A stretch of DNA of 64,000 bases, from assembly GCF_902459615.1 (NCBI RefSeq), contig NZ_CABPSA010000001.1, positions 62,001-126,000 on the forward strand, read 5' to 3'. A program made the translations under genes and the position numbers. Shown piece by piece: positions 47,335-57,065 of this stretch. The stretch is from Pandoraea commovens. GTDB lineage: Bacteria > Pseudomonadota > Gammaproteobacteria > Burkholderiales > Burkholderiaceae. Positions within the stretch are counted from its first letter, which is position 1. Each line of letters begins with the position of its first letter. Below the pieces are notes generated by a model. That model did not search any database and was not told where the DNA came from. It worked only from the letters and a program-made list of their open reading frames with translations.

Positions 47335-49025
47335 GCGCCGCGAACTCGGGGGCAGCGCAACCGCTACCTGCCAGTGGTGACAGCGGCGGATCGCCGGGTC
47401 ACTCCGCGAACGACGAACGACCGCGATTGACGGCGGCCCCGGCACCGGCAGCGGCGGGTGGCGGCTTCTCGGTCGACGCCATGTCGACGCCCGCCAAGAT
47501 CATTGCCTTCGGCACGATGGTCGTCGGCATGTTTATCGCGTTGCTCGACATTCAGATCGTGTCGGCATCGTTGCGCGATATCGGCGGTGGGCTCTCGGCG
47601 GGTGCGGACGAAACGGCCTGGGTGCAGACCAGCTACCTGATTGCCGAGATCATCGTGATCCCGCTCTCGGGCTGGCTGTCTCGCGTGATGTCGACGCGCT
47701 GGATCTTTGCTGCTTCGGCGGCGGGCTTTACCGTGGCGAGCTTGCTGTGCGGCGCGGCGTGGAACATCCAGAGCATGATCGCGTTCCGTGCGCTGCAAGG
47801 GTTTCTCGGCGGTTCGATGATTCCACTGGTCTTCACCACGGCGTTCGCCTTCTTCAGTGGGCCGCAGCGCGTGGTAGCAGCGGCGGTAATCGGCGGTCTC
47901 TCGTCACTCGCGCCGACACTCGGGCCGACCATCGGCGGGTGGATCACGGATAACTACTCGTGGCACTGGCTGTTTTTCATCAACATCGTGCCGGGCATCT
48001 TCGTGACGGTAATGGTGCCGCTGATGGTACGCATCGACCGGCCCGACTTCTCGCTGCTGCGTGGTGCGGACTACCTCGGCATGGTCCTGATGGCGGTCAG
48101 CCTTGGGTGTCTCGAATACACGCTGGAAGAGGGGCCGCGCTGGGACTGGTTCGGTGACGACACCATCCGTGCGACGGCATGGCTCGCGGGGCTGTGCGGC
48201 GTGGCGTTCATCTGGCGCAGTCTGGTGTATTCGCAGCCGATTGTGGATCTGCGAGCGCTCAAGCAGAGGAACTTCGCGCTCGGGTGCTTCTTCTCGTTTG
48301 CAACGGGCATCGGCATCTTCGCGACGATTTACCTCACGCCGCTGTTTCTTGGGCGCGTGCGTGGATTTTCGGCGTTCGAGATCGGGATGGCTGTGTTCTC
48401 CACGGGTGTCTTCCAGTTGTTGTCGATTCCTATCTACGCAATGTTGGCCAACCGGATCGATTTGCGCATCTTGATGATGCTCGGAATTGGCGGTTTTGCC
48501 TTGTCGATGTGGCAGTTCGCGCCCATCACGCATGATTGGGGATCGTTGCAACTGATGCTTCCGCAGGCGCTGCGCGGTGCGTCGCAACAATTCGCGGTGG
48601 CGCCGATTGTCACGCTGACGCTGGGCAGCCTTCCGCCTGCACGATTGCGTCTGGCGTCGGGGCTTTTCAATCTGATGCGCAACCTCGGCGGCGCTATCGG
48701 GATTGCCGTCTGCACGACCGTCCTTAACGACCGGACGAATCTGCATTTCTTCCGGCTGGCCGAGCACATGGGTGAGGGCAATCCGGCGGTCGGTCAGTGG
48801 CTGGCGAGCGTGGGCGCCCGGCTGGGCGCGACTGGACTCGATGTGGTGGATGCGCAGACGGCGGCGCTTCGTCAACTTTGGCTGTTGACGTTGCGTGAAG
48901 CACAGACGATTACGTTCGGCGACATCTTCGGCGGGTTGGGGTTGATCTTCCTGGGCGTGACGCTAATGGTGCCGCTCATGCGACGGGTTGCACCGCCCAA
49001 AGCGCCGAGCGCAGATGCGCATTGA
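47331..49025 (+). CDS. DHA2-family MFS efflux pump (EmrB type)
   Basis: A 564-residue 14-helix drug:H+ antiporter with an extended Pro/Ala-rich N terminus (about 45 residues). Motifs include L-L-D-I-Q-I-V-S-A-S-L in helix 1, W-V-Q-T-S-Y in helix 2, and A-P-T-L-G-P-T-I-G-G-W in helix 5. The start overlaps the adaptor gene's stop by four bases. With the lipoprotein channel it forms an EmrAB-TolC-like tripartite exporter. The substrate is not known. Confidence 0.92.
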   Translation: MSAANSGAAQPLPASGDSGGSPGHSANDERPRLTAAPAPAAAGGGFSVDAMSTPAKIIAFGTMVVGMFIALLDIQIVSASLRDIGGGLSAGADETAWVQTSYLIAEIIVIPLSGWLSRVMSTRWIFAASAAGFTVASLLCGAAWNIQSMIAFRALQGFLGGSMIPLVFTTAFAFFSGPQRVVAAAVIGGLSSLAPTLGPTIGGWITDNYSWHWLFFINIVPGIFVTVMVPLMVRIDRPDFSLLRGADYLGMVLMAVSLGCLEYTLEEGPRWDWFGDDTIRATAWLAGLCGVAFIWRSLVYSQPIVDLRALKQRNFALGCFFSFATGIGIFATIYLTPLFLGRVRGFSAFEIGMAVFSTGVFQLLSIPIYAMLANRIDLRILMMLGIGGFALSMWQFAPITHDWGSLQLMLPQALRGASQQFAVAPIVTLTLGSLPPARLRLASGLFNLMRNLGGAIGIAVCTTVLNDRTNLHFFRLAEHMGEGNPAVGQWLASVGARLGATGLDVVDAQTAALRQLWLLTLREAQTITFGDIFGGLGLIFLGVTLMVPLMRRVAPPKAPSADAH

Positions 49026-49246
49026 GGATATCGGTCAGAGAATTCACTTCAAACTATTTGCGTTGTAAATCGTTCGTAAGTCATTGATTTTAAATGATGG
49101 GTGGCGATGGCGCCTCGTTGTTAAAGTGAAATGTGAAGTGCTCGAGGCACGAGCGGCTTGCCCGTCGGTGTCGACGCGCTTATGCTCACTTGCATGGTAA
49201 TAGGCAGCGCTGTCGTCATCGACGGCGCTGAACAGGAGGAATCCGT

Positions 49247-49807
49247 ATGCAACGAAAGACATTCCGCGATATGCAGTGCCCCATCGCCCGCAGCCTTGAG
49301 CGTGTGGGCGAATGGTGGAGCATTCTGATCTTGCGCGAGGCAGGCTACGGCACCACGCGCTTCGACGATTTTCAGCGTCGTCTGGATATCGCGCCGAACA
49401 TGCTGACCCGACGTCTGAATGCGTTGGTGGAAGAAGGCTTGCTTGCGCGTCGTCAGTACTGCGACCGCCCGCCGCGCTTCGAATATGTGCTCACCGACGC
49501 CGGTCGGGATTTCCGTCCGGTGCTGTGGGCCTTGCTCGCGTGGGGCAACCGTCACTTTGCGCCGGAAGGCATTGCGGCTCAGTTGGTGGACCGGGAGACA
49601 GGGCAAGTGGTCGAGCCAGTCGTGGTCGATGCGGTGACGGGGGTGCGTCTGGACCCGAAGCGACACGTGCCGACCGCAGGGCCGGTGGCGACCGAGAGCA
49701 TGCGTGCGCGCCTGGCGCGCGCCGCGGCGTTTGCGACGGGACAGCCTGTGGCGGGCGCAGAAGGAAAAGCGGAAGTCGGTTCTGAGGAAGCGGCGGCTGA
49801 TCGTTGA
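49247..49807 (+). CDS. HxlR-family transcriptional regulator
   Basis: A 186-residue winged-helix regulator. The N terminus M-Q-C-P-I-A-R-S-L-E-R-V-G-E-W-W-S-I-L-I-L-R-E-A carries the Cys that redox- or aldehyde-sensing HxlR proteins use. The core F-Q-R-R-L-D-I-A-P-N-M-L-T-R-R-L binds DNA. A 60-residue Ala/Glu-rich tail follows. It lies 221 bases downstream of the efflux pump gene on the same strand and probably controls it, possibly through the dyad at 46068-46103. An AT-rich leader with TTCACTT and AAGTGAA blocks precedes it. Confidence 0.88.
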   Translation: MQRKTFRDMQCPIARSLERVGEWWSILILREAGYGTTRFDDFQRRLDIAPNMLTRRLNALVEEGLLARRQYCDRPPRFEYVLTDAGRDFRPVLWALLAWGNRHFAPEGIAAQLVDRETGQVVEPVVVDAVTGVRLDPKRHVPTAGPVATESMRARLARAAAFATGQPVAGAEGKAEVGSEEAAADR

Positions 49808-49832
49808 TTTTGCTTGGTATTGTGATGGCGGC

Positions 49833-51953
49833 TCACGCCATCATGGGGGCGCCGGGGATGCCCGGAAGCGACGCAAGCAGGCGCGCAAAGGCGTCACCGG
49901 TGAGCGGTTTGCCCAGCAGGAAGCCTTGCAACTCGTCGCAATCGAGTGTCTTCAGTGCCTCGCGTTGGGAAGCCGTCTCGACGCCTTCGGCAACCACGTC
50001 CATGTCGAGCGAGTGCGCCAGCGCAATGATCGCAGACACCACGGCACTGCCTTCGCGTCCACAAGTATCCAGTCCGTTGGTGAAGAAGCGGTCCATCTTC
50101 AGTTGCTTGACGCGGAAGCGTTGCAAGTACGCCAGACTCGAATAGCCCGTCCCAAAATCGTCGATTGCCACCTCGAAACCGTGATCCTGGAAGGCGCGGA
50201 TCACATCGATCGTGTGCTGTGCATCGAACATCGCCACCGTCTCCGTAATCTCGAACATCAGGCGCGTGCAAGCGATGCCAGCGTCCTGCACGATTTCCAC
50301 GATGTTCTCTACGAGTTGCGACTGCGCCATCTGGCGCGGCGACAGATTGATCGCAACCTTCACCGGCGGCAACCCGGCCGCATCCCACTCCTTGATGTGC
50401 TTGCAGGTGGCACGCACCACCCAGTAACCGATCTGCACGATCTGACCCGTGCGCTCGGCGACCGGGATGAAGTCGGCCGGCTGCAACTCGCCGAAGGTCG
50501 GGTGTGTGAGGCGTAGCAGGGCCTCGGCACCTGCCAGCGCCTCCGTGTCGCCGCGATACTTCGGCTGAAAATGCAGCGAAAAGTACTGTTCGCTCTCGGC
50601 GTCGTGCAGCGCTTGCTGGATCTCCCAGGTGCGCTGGGCTGCCGCGTTCATGCGCGGCTCGAAGTACCGGAAGATGCCCCGGCCCGCGCGCTTGGCTTCG
50701 TACATGGCGGTGTCGGCGTGCTTGAGCAGCAGGTCGATGCTGTCGCCGTCGTCCGGGAAGAGTGCCACGCCAATGCTGGGCATGACGTGCAGCGACTGGG
50801 AGCCGACCTTCAGGCCGTCTCGCATGTCGTCGAGCAGTCGCTGCGCCACGCGTCCCGCAACTTCGGGTGACGACAGCGAACCGAGCAGCACCACGAACTC
50901 GTCGCCGCCCAGTCGGGCCACTACGTCGTCGCCGTTCACGTTCTTGCGCAGTCGCTTGGCGAAGGCGCGCAGCACGTCGTCGCCCACGTTATGGCCCAGC
51001 GAATCGTTAATCGTCTTGAAGCCGTCCAGATCCATGAACAGCACCGCAAACCGGCGCTGGTCGCGACGCGAGTTGATCAGCATGCGCGCGGCGGCGTCAT
51101 GCAGGGCGCGGCGGTTAGGCAGATCCGTCAGCGCGTCGTACGTCGCCATGCGGGCGATCTGGGTGTTCAGTTGCAGGACGGAGTTGGCCAGGAAGCTCGT
51201 GCGTGCATCCAGACGGGAGACGAGCAGGGTGGTGACCAGAATCAGGAAGGTGAACAGGCTCACGGTCGTGACCAGCCACGGCGAACTCACGCCGTTGGCG
51301 GCGCCACAGACGGCGCCTGCGGCGAACGTGGCGGCCGACATGCCCGTGTAGTGCATCGCCGTGATGGCGAGCCCCATGACGATGGCGGCGCCCACGCGCT
51401 TGGCCATGACAAAGCGCAGGCTGCCGTCGCGCAACGTCCGGGCGATCCACAACGCCGCCGTGGCGGCCGCAATGGCAATGGCGATCGACGCGGCGAAGAG
51501 CAACGGATCGTAGCTGATGTCCGGGTCCATCTTCATGGCGGCCATGCCTGAGTAATGCATGGCGGCGATGCCGATGCCCAGCGTGACGCCCGCGCATCCG
51601 AGGCGCCACCGAGTGAAGCGTTCGCTGGCGACGAGCCAGAGCGCCGCCCATGAAATCGCGATTGCAATACCGAGCGACGCCGCCGTGATGGCCGGGTCGT
51701 AACCGAGCGCAAGCGTGGCTTTCGAGTCGAGCGGCGACCACGAAGGTGACAGCGACAGGGCGAGCATGCCGATGAAGTGCATCGACCAGATGCCGATGCC
51801 CATGGCGGTCGCGCCCACGGCAAGCCACGCGTGGCGCATGCCACGGTGGGTCATAAGATAGATGCGACCTGAGAGGTCGAGCGCCGTGAACGACGCCAGT
51901 ACTGCCACTGCGAGCGATAGCGCAACAAGCCAACCACTGTACGAACTGGACAT
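49833..51953 (-). CDS. MHYT-GGDEF-EAL c-di-GMP protein
   Basis: A 706-residue membrane protein. The N-terminal MHYT sensor (residues 1-240, about seven helices) has its three motifs, reading S-M-H-F-I-G-M, A-M-H-Y-S-G-M and A-M-H-Y-T-G-M; these are thought to bind copper and sense gases such as NO, CO or O2. GGDEF at residue 349 is intact (G-G-D-E-F) without an RxxD I-site. EAL at Glu 477 (A-E-A-L-L-R) retains I-T-E-T, I-D-D-F-G-T-G and A-E-G-V-E. Both activities are possible. It stands alone between HxlR and MscS genes. Confidence 0.93.
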   Translation of the reverse strand: MSSSYSGWLVALSLAVAVLASFTALDLSGRIYLMTHRGMRHAWLAVGATAMGIGIWSMHFIGMLALSLSPSWSPLDSKATLALGYDPAITAASLGIAIAISWAALWLVASERFTRWRLGCAGVTLGIGIAAMHYSGMAAMKMDPDISYDPLLFAASIAIAIAAATAALWIARTLRDGSLRFVMAKRVGAAIVMGLAITAMHYTGMSAATFAAGAVCGAANGVSSPWLVTTVSLFTFLILVTTLLVSRLDARTSFLANSVLQLNTQIARMATYDALTDLPNRRALHDAAARMLINSRRDQRRFAVLFMDLDGFKTINDSLGHNVGDDVLRAFAKRLRKNVNGDDVVARLGGDEFVVLLGSLSSPEVAGRVAQRLLDDMRDGLKVGSQSLHVMPSIGVALFPDDGDSIDLLLKHADTAMYEAKRAGRGIFRYFEPRMNAAAQRTWEIQQALHDAESEQYFSLHFQPKYRGDTEALAGAEALLRLTHPTFGELQPADFIPVAERTGQIVQIGYWVVRATCKHIKEWDAAGLPPVKVAINLSPRQMAQSQLVENIVEIVQDAGIACTRLMFEITETVAMFDAQHTIDVIRAFQDHGFEVAIDDFGTGYSSLAYLQRFRVKQLKMDRFFTNGLDTCGREGSAVVSAIIALAHSLDMDVVAEGVETASQREALKTLDCDELQGFLLGKPLTGDAFARLLASLPGIPGAPMMA

Positions 51954-52248
51954 ATGAAAACCGACCGAAAAGTCCCGCTTAACTGGTTATCGGCACGCAT
52001 CGCCAATAGTTGAGGATTGCGGTGGAATATTTCCGAGAATCTGGGAACCTGCGACTGCCCACATCCCGCGCGCGCGTCTTCGCGCCTGCGGCGTCGATGC
52101 TCGACAGTGCCGATGCCATAGTGAATAATCCGTCCATACCCGCCCGCGCGGGGCGAAATACAGCAGCCCTAGATTTTGCCTGATTTCCTTGGGATTTCCT
52201 CTCACTGAGTGCAATCTTGGTGGCCAACGTGCCCGCAGGAGCCGTGAT

Positions 52249-53973
52249 ATGCGCATTCGCATGGGGCTGTTGCAAGTGCTGGTGGTAGTTGGAATAGCCG
52301 TCGCGCCGTTCACGGCTGCGGTATCAGCGACATCTGCGGTTGCCGCTTCGCCGGAGGCCTCTTCGGGGGCTGCGGCCGCATCCGCCAACGCCCCGAGCGA
52401 CGGGGCCGAGCTTCGCTTCATGGACCGGCCGGTCGCCACGTTCCGTGGCACGCTGGGTGGCGCAACCCCCGAAGTGCGGGTGGCTCGGGCGCAGGCGGTA
52501 CTCGACAGTCTGCCCGGGCGCGCCTTCGATTTGCCTGTCGACGTGCTGCACGCATCGCTCGGCGGCGTGTCCGGCGTGGCATTTCGCGTGCGCGACCGAA
52601 TCCTCTTTGCACTCACGACCGACGACCTCGCGCCGGGCGACCCGCGTCCGTTCGACGCCGTCGTAGCCGAGGTGCAGACGAATCTTCAGGCGGCCTTCGC
52701 CGCGCGACGCGAGCAGCTTCACTGGCCGACAATTTTGCGCGGCATCGCGCTCAGTGCGCTCGGTGCCGTGGTGCTGGCGATGTTCGTGATCGGCATCGGG
52801 CGCATGCGGACCCGACTTGAGACCCGCCTTCAGACCGCCTTCGAAAAGCGTGTCCTGCAACGCACGGCCCGCACCTTCGACTGGACAGGGTCGGCCGTCC
52901 ACCTTGTGCACCAGATCGTGCAGATCGGGGCTGTATGTCTCGCGCTGGCCGTCGCTTACCTCTACCTCATCTTCGTGCTGATGCAGTTCCCGGCCAGTCA
53001 GCCGCTGGCCGGTCGCCTGTCGGACTTCCTGTGGACGCTTGTCGACCGTTTCGGCATCGGGGTGGCCGCTGCCATCCCGGGCATCCTCACCGTCATCGTG
53101 ATCTTTCTTCTCACGCGCGCGTTGCAGAGCCTCGTCAACAATGTCTTCGACGCGGTGCAAAGCGGACGTCTGTCCATTCCCGGCATGCACCCCGAGACCG
53201 CCGGTGCAACACGGCGGTTGGTCTCGGTTGTGGTCTGGGGGCTGGCGCTGACATTTGCCTACCCCTACATGCCGGGCGCGCAGAGCGACGTCTTCAAAGG
53301 TCTGTCGGTCCTGCTCGGTCTGATGGTGACGCTGGGATCGAGCGGCATTGTGAATCAGTTGATGAGCGGGATGGTCGTGATCTACAGCCGCTCGCTGAAG
53401 AAGGGCGATCTCGTGTCGATCGGCGACGCTACCGGTGTGGTCATCGGCGTCGATGCGCTTTCGGTCAAGCTGCGCAATCTCGCACAGGAAGAGCTGACCA
53501 TCCCGAACGCCGTCGTCGTGGCGTCCACGGTGCGCAACTTCACGACGCAGGGGCGTGGACACGGCATCGCGATCAGCACGACGCTGACCATTGGCTACGA
53601 CACGCCGTGGCGCCAGGTGCACGCCATGCTGATCGAAGCGGCGACGCAGACGTCGCAAATCGCCGCTGAGCCCGCGCCGTATGTGTTGCAGCGGGCGCTG
53701 TCGGACTTCTACGTCGAGTACGAAGTCTTCGGCACCTTGCGCGATCCATCCACGCGCTTTGCCGCGATCTCTGCGCTTCACGAAAACATTCAGGACGTCT
53801 TCAACCGTTACGGCGTGCAAATCATGTCGCCGCACTTCGAAGAGCAACCGCATTCGCCGCTGACGATCCGGCCGGAACACTGGTATCCGATCCCGGCGCG
53901 TGCGCCCGTGGATGCGGGCGGTGTGCCGTCGACATCCGCGCCATCGCCGACATCACCGACATCACAAGAATAA
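52249..53973 (+). CDS. MscS-family mechanosensitive channel
   Basis: A 574-residue small-conductance mechanosensitive-channel homologue with an extended N terminus. A signal-like helix and periplasmic region (to about 170) precede helices near 175, 230 and 285, and the pore helix G-L-M-V-T-L-G-S-S-G-I-V-N-Q-L. The beta domain begins P-F/K-type S-L-K-K-G-D-L-V-S-I-G. The ATG at 52249 follows AGGAG by seven bases; upstream codons are disfavoured. It relieves osmotic pressure by family analogy. A DUF2252 gene starts 10 bases downstream. Confidence 0.9.
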   Translation: MRIRMGLLQVLVVVGIAVAPFTAAVSATSAVAASPEASSGAAAASANAPSDGAELRFMDRPVATFRGTLGGATPEVRVARAQAVLDSLPGRAFDLPVDVLHASLGGVSGVAFRVRDRILFALTTDDLAPGDPRPFDAVVAEVQTNLQAAFAARREQLHWPTILRGIALSALGAVVLAMFVIGIGRMRTRLETRLQTAFEKRVLQRTARTFDWTGSAVHLVHQIVQIGAVCLALAVAYLYLIFVLMQFPASQPLAGRLSDFLWTLVDRFGIGVAAAIPGILTVIVIFLLTRALQSLVNNVFDAVQSGRLSIPGMHPETAGATRRLVSVVVWGLALTFAYPYMPGAQSDVFKGLSVLLGLMVTLGSSGIVNQLMSGMVVIYSRSLKKGDLVSIGDATGVVIGVDALSVKLRNLAQEELTIPNAVVVASTVRNFTTQGRGHGIAISTTLTIGYDTPWRQVHAMLIEAATQTSQIAAEPAPYVLQRALSDFYVEYEVFGTLRDPSTRFAAISALHENIQDVFNRYGVQIMSPHFEEQPHSPLTIRPEHWYPIPARAPVDAGGVPSTSAPSPTSPTSQE

Positions 53974-53983
53974 GGAGCTGGTC

Positions 53984-55495
53984 ATGACCGCTAAATCGTT
54001 GACGAAAAAGGCAAGTGCCGCGAAAGCGACCCCAGCCGCTCCGACCGCAGTGCCTGTCGCACCTACCGCAACCTCACAGCCGACGGTGCCTAGCGTGCCA
54101 TTCGAGGCTCGCGTCGCAGCGGGGCGGCAGCTTCGCGAAAAGACGCCCCGCAGCAGCCATTCGCATCTCGGTAACACCGACCGCGATATCGTGGAACTGT
54201 TGCGAACGAGCAGCGACGGGCGGGTGGCGGCGCTCGTACCGCTGCGTTACGGCCGGATGCTCGCGTCGCCGTTTGCGTTCTATCGCGGCAGTGCGATTAT
54301 CCAGGCGCACGATCTGGCAGGTACGCCGAACACCGGGCTCACCCTGCAGATCTGCGGGGACTGCCATTTGGCGAACTTCGGCGGCTTCGCCACCCCGGAG
54401 CGGACGTTGATATTCGATCTGAACGATTTCGACGAAACTGCGCCCGGTCCGTGGGAGTGGGATCTGAAGCGGCTGTGCGCGAGTCTGGTGCTAGCCGCAC
54501 GGCAGTTCGGCTTCGGCGACACGCTGGGTGTCGAGATGGTGCGCGCCGCCGTGGACAGCTACGCCCGACGGTTGGACGAGTACGCTCACATGCCGACCAT
54601 TGAACTCTGGCACGAGCAGATCACCTTTGAGCGCATGATCGATCTGGCCAGGACCGATCGTGTGCGTGAGGGCGTCAAGCGCGGCATCGCCCGGGCGTCC
54701 GGCCGCACCCACGAGAACGTCCTGCCGAAGTTCGCGCAGCAGGTCGGCGATCACTGGCAGATTCGCGACGCGCCGCCCACGGTGTTCCACGTCCACGGCA
54801 CGACTACGCTTTTCGGTCCGGAAGACGACTGGCTGGGTCTGGGCGACTGGCGTACCTTGTTCGCCCCCGTCTATAAGAGTTACGCCAATTCGCTCCCGCC
54901 CGATCGTGCCCGAATGCTTGATAGCTATACGCAGCAGGACCTGGCCTTCAAAGTTGTGGGCGTCGGCAGCGTCGGTACGCGTTGTCTGGTGTTGCTGATG
55001 ATGGATACCCACGAGCAGCCGCTGTTCCTCCAGTTCAAGGAGGCTTCTCGCTCGGTCGTCTCTCGCTTCTTCCGCAGTGCCACGCCCAAGCATGACGGGC
55101 GTCGTGTCGTGGAGGGGCAGCGCCTCATGCAGGCGGCCTCCGATGCCTTCCTCGGCTGGGGTTCGGGACCGTTCGGTCGCAGTATCTATGGCCGCCAGCT
55201 GCGCGACATGAAGATATCCGCGCAGTTCGAGTTGTTCCGGGCCGACGGCTTCCGCGAATACGCCGGTCTGTGTGGCTGGGTGCTGGCCCGCGCGCATGCC
55301 AAAGCGGGGGGATGCGCGCCCGAACTCGTGGGCTATGTCGGCAAGGGGATTCGTCTGGGCGAGGCGATGATTCATTACGCGACGGACTACGCCGATCAGG
55401 TCGAGCGGGACTATGAGGTGTTCCGCAAGGCGTGTCGAGACGGGCGGCTCGAAGCCCGCACCGACGCGGATATGGCCGCCGACTTTATGGCCTGA
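53984..55495 (+). CDS. DUF2252 family protein (kinase-like fold)
   Basis: A 503-residue protein. After an Ala/Pro/Thr-rich 40-residue leader, the conserved core has G-D-C-H-L-A-N-F-G-G near residue 125 and F-D-L-N-D-F-D-E-T near 143. These look like the catalytic loop and metal-binding Asp of aminoglycoside-phosphotransferase-like kinases. The function of the family is unknown. The ATG at 53984 follows AAGGAG. It is sandwiched between mscS (10 bases) and a diguanylate cyclase (19 bases), so the three are probably co-transcribed. Confidence 0.87.
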   Translation: MTAKSLTKKASAAKATPAAPTAVPVAPTATSQPTVPSVPFEARVAAGRQLREKTPRSSHSHLGNTDRDIVELLRTSSDGRVAALVPLRYGRMLASPFAFYRGSAIIQAHDLAGTPNTGLTLQICGDCHLANFGGFATPERTLIFDLNDFDETAPGPWEWDLKRLCASLVLAARQFGFGDTLGVEMVRAAVDSYARRLDEYAHMPTIELWHEQITFERMIDLARTDRVREGVKRGIARASGRTHENVLPKFAQQVGDHWQIRDAPPTVFHVHGTTTLFGPEDDWLGLGDWRTLFAPVYKSYANSLPPDRARMLDSYTQQDLAFKVVGVGSVGTRCLVLLMMDTHEQPLFLQFKEASRSVVSRFFRSATPKHDGRRVVEGQRLMQAASDAFLGWGSGPFGRSIYGRQLRDMKISAQFELFRADGFREYAGLCGWVLARAHAKAGGCAPELVGYVGKGIRLGEAMIHYATDYADQVERDYEVFRKACRDGRLEARTDADMAADFMA

Positions 55496-55514
55496 ACAAG
55501 GAGCGCATTGAAGT

Positions 55515-57065
55515 ATGCCGCTGCATCGGTTGCAGGCCCGGATTGTCGTCGCGTTGGAAACGGCGGTGCGCTGGGTGGCGCGCACGCCGACGCTCATCGT
55601 CTGGAGCGGCGTCGGGATCTCCATTCTCGTCATGGTGGTGGCCGTGGCGTTGCTCTACGAGGGTCGACTGCTGGTACTCGCCCGTGCGGCCGACAATCAG
55701 CGCAACATCGCTGAAGTGATGGAGCGGGATCTGGAGCTCAACTTCCAGCTATACGAGGCTTCCCTCGATGCGGTCGTTAAGTTGCTGGCGCGTCCCGACG
55801 TCGAGGCCATGGCACCCGCACTTCGCCGTGAGCTGATCTTCGAGCGGGCGGGCGCGTCGCGTTACATTGGGTCGCTCGTCGTGCTCGACGCCGAGGGAAA
55901 CATCGCTATCGACGCGGAGAGCACTGTGCCGCGGCCGTTTAACTTTGCCGATCGGGATTACTTCAGCGTTCATCGCGCTGGTTCGAACGCCGGACTATAC
56001 GTGAGCGGCTTCATCCACTCGCGCCTTCGCAGCAACGCGCCGACCATGGTGCTCAGCCGACGCCTCTCGCGCGCGGACGGCTCGTTCGCCGGGGTCGTGT
56101 CGCTGGCCGTAGATATCGAATACTTCCGTCATTTGTTCGACCACATCGAGGTCGGGCGCGAGGGGGTGATTCTCCTGCTTGGGAAGGACGGCGCAATTCT
56201 CATGCGCAAACCGTACGACGAAAGCGTGATCGGGCTGACGATGGCGCAGACCGGCCGCTACGAGTCGCTGCCGCCGGGGCGTGACGATCAGCGTATCTAT
56301 CCCATTCGCTTTCTGGGACGCGACAGCCTGATGTCCCGGCGTTTCCTCAGTAATGCGCCGCTCACGCTGATCATCGTGACGTCCAGCGACGAGACGCTCG
56401 CCCCGTGGCGAAAGCGGGTGTTCGAGTTCGGCGGACTGTTCCTGCTGCTCAACGCGGGGTTCGTGCTGACGTCGCTACTCCTCGCCGCCCAGTTGCGGCG
56501 ACGCCTGCGGGCCGAGCGGGAATTACGGCTTCTGGCTCGTACCGACGGTCTGACCGGCCTCTCGAACCGCCGCTCGCTCGACAAGATCCTTGCCATGGAA
56601 TGGCGGCGCATGCGCCGTGCCGGTCATTCGCTGGCCGTCGCCTTCATCGACATCGACTGGTTCAAACGCTACAACGATACGCACGGGCACCAAGCGGGTG
56701 ACGCTGCACTTGCTGCGGTCGCCAGCGCCATCGGGGCGGCGTTGCAACGCCCGTCGGATGCTGCCGGGCGTTACGGCGGAGAGGAATTCATTGCCGTGCT
56801 ACCGGACACCGATGCACCGGGCGCTCAGCGCGTGGCGGAGGGAATCCGGCTCGCGGTCGACCGGCTCAATCTCGACCACGCGTCGAGCGACTTCGGTCAT
56901 GTGACGGTGAGCATCGGTGTGGCTTGCCGACAGCCACAGGCCGGGGAATCCGTCGACATGCTAGTCAAAGCGGCCGACCGCGCGCTCTATCGTGCCAAGG
57001 CCACCGGCCGCAATCGCGTGATCGTCGCTTCCGAAGACGATGCGGTGGCGGCGTTGGAATCGTAA
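55515..57065 (+). CDS. Diguanylate cyclase with double-Cache-type sensor
   Basis: A 516-residue transmembrane c-di-GMP synthase. A helix at about residues 25-47 and another near 300 bracket a periplasmic region of about 240 residues resembling a double-Cache domain (F-A-D-R-D-Y-F and G-R-E-G-V-I-L-L-L-G-K-D-G). The cytoplasmic GGDEF carries intact G-G-E-E-F with R-P-S-D five residues before it, a good I-site. The periplasmic sensor suggests it responds to an external small molecule. It ends the mscS-DUF2252 run. Confidence 0.92.
   Translation: MPLHRLQARIVVALETAVRWVARTPTLIVWSGVGISILVMVVAVALLYEGRLLVLARAADNQRNIAEVMERDLELNFQLYEASLDAVVKLLARPDVEAMAPALRRELIFERAGASRYIGSLVVLDAEGNIAIDAESTVPRPFNFADRDYFSVHRAGSNAGLYVSGFIHSRLRSNAPTMVLSRRLSRADGSFAGVVSLAVDIEYFRHLFDHIEVGREGVILLLGKDGAILMRKPYDESVIGLTMAQTGRYESLPPGRDDQRIYPIRFLGRDSLMSRRFLSNAPLTLIIVTSSDETLAPWRKRVFEFGGLFLLLNAGFVLTSLLLAAQLRRRLRAERELRLLARTDGLTGLSNRRSLDKILAMEWRRMRRAGHSLAVAFIDIDWFKRYNDTHGHQAGDAALAAVASAIGAALQRPSDAAGRYGGEEFIAVLPDTDAPGAQRVAEGIRLAVDRLNLDHASSDFGHVTVSIGVACRQPQAGESVDMLVKAADRALYRAKATGRNRVIVASEDDAVAALES

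Noticed and set aside
52324-53880. Leftward 518-codon open frame
   Set aside because: Antisense to mscS; Arg/His/Gln-rich with no recognisable motif.
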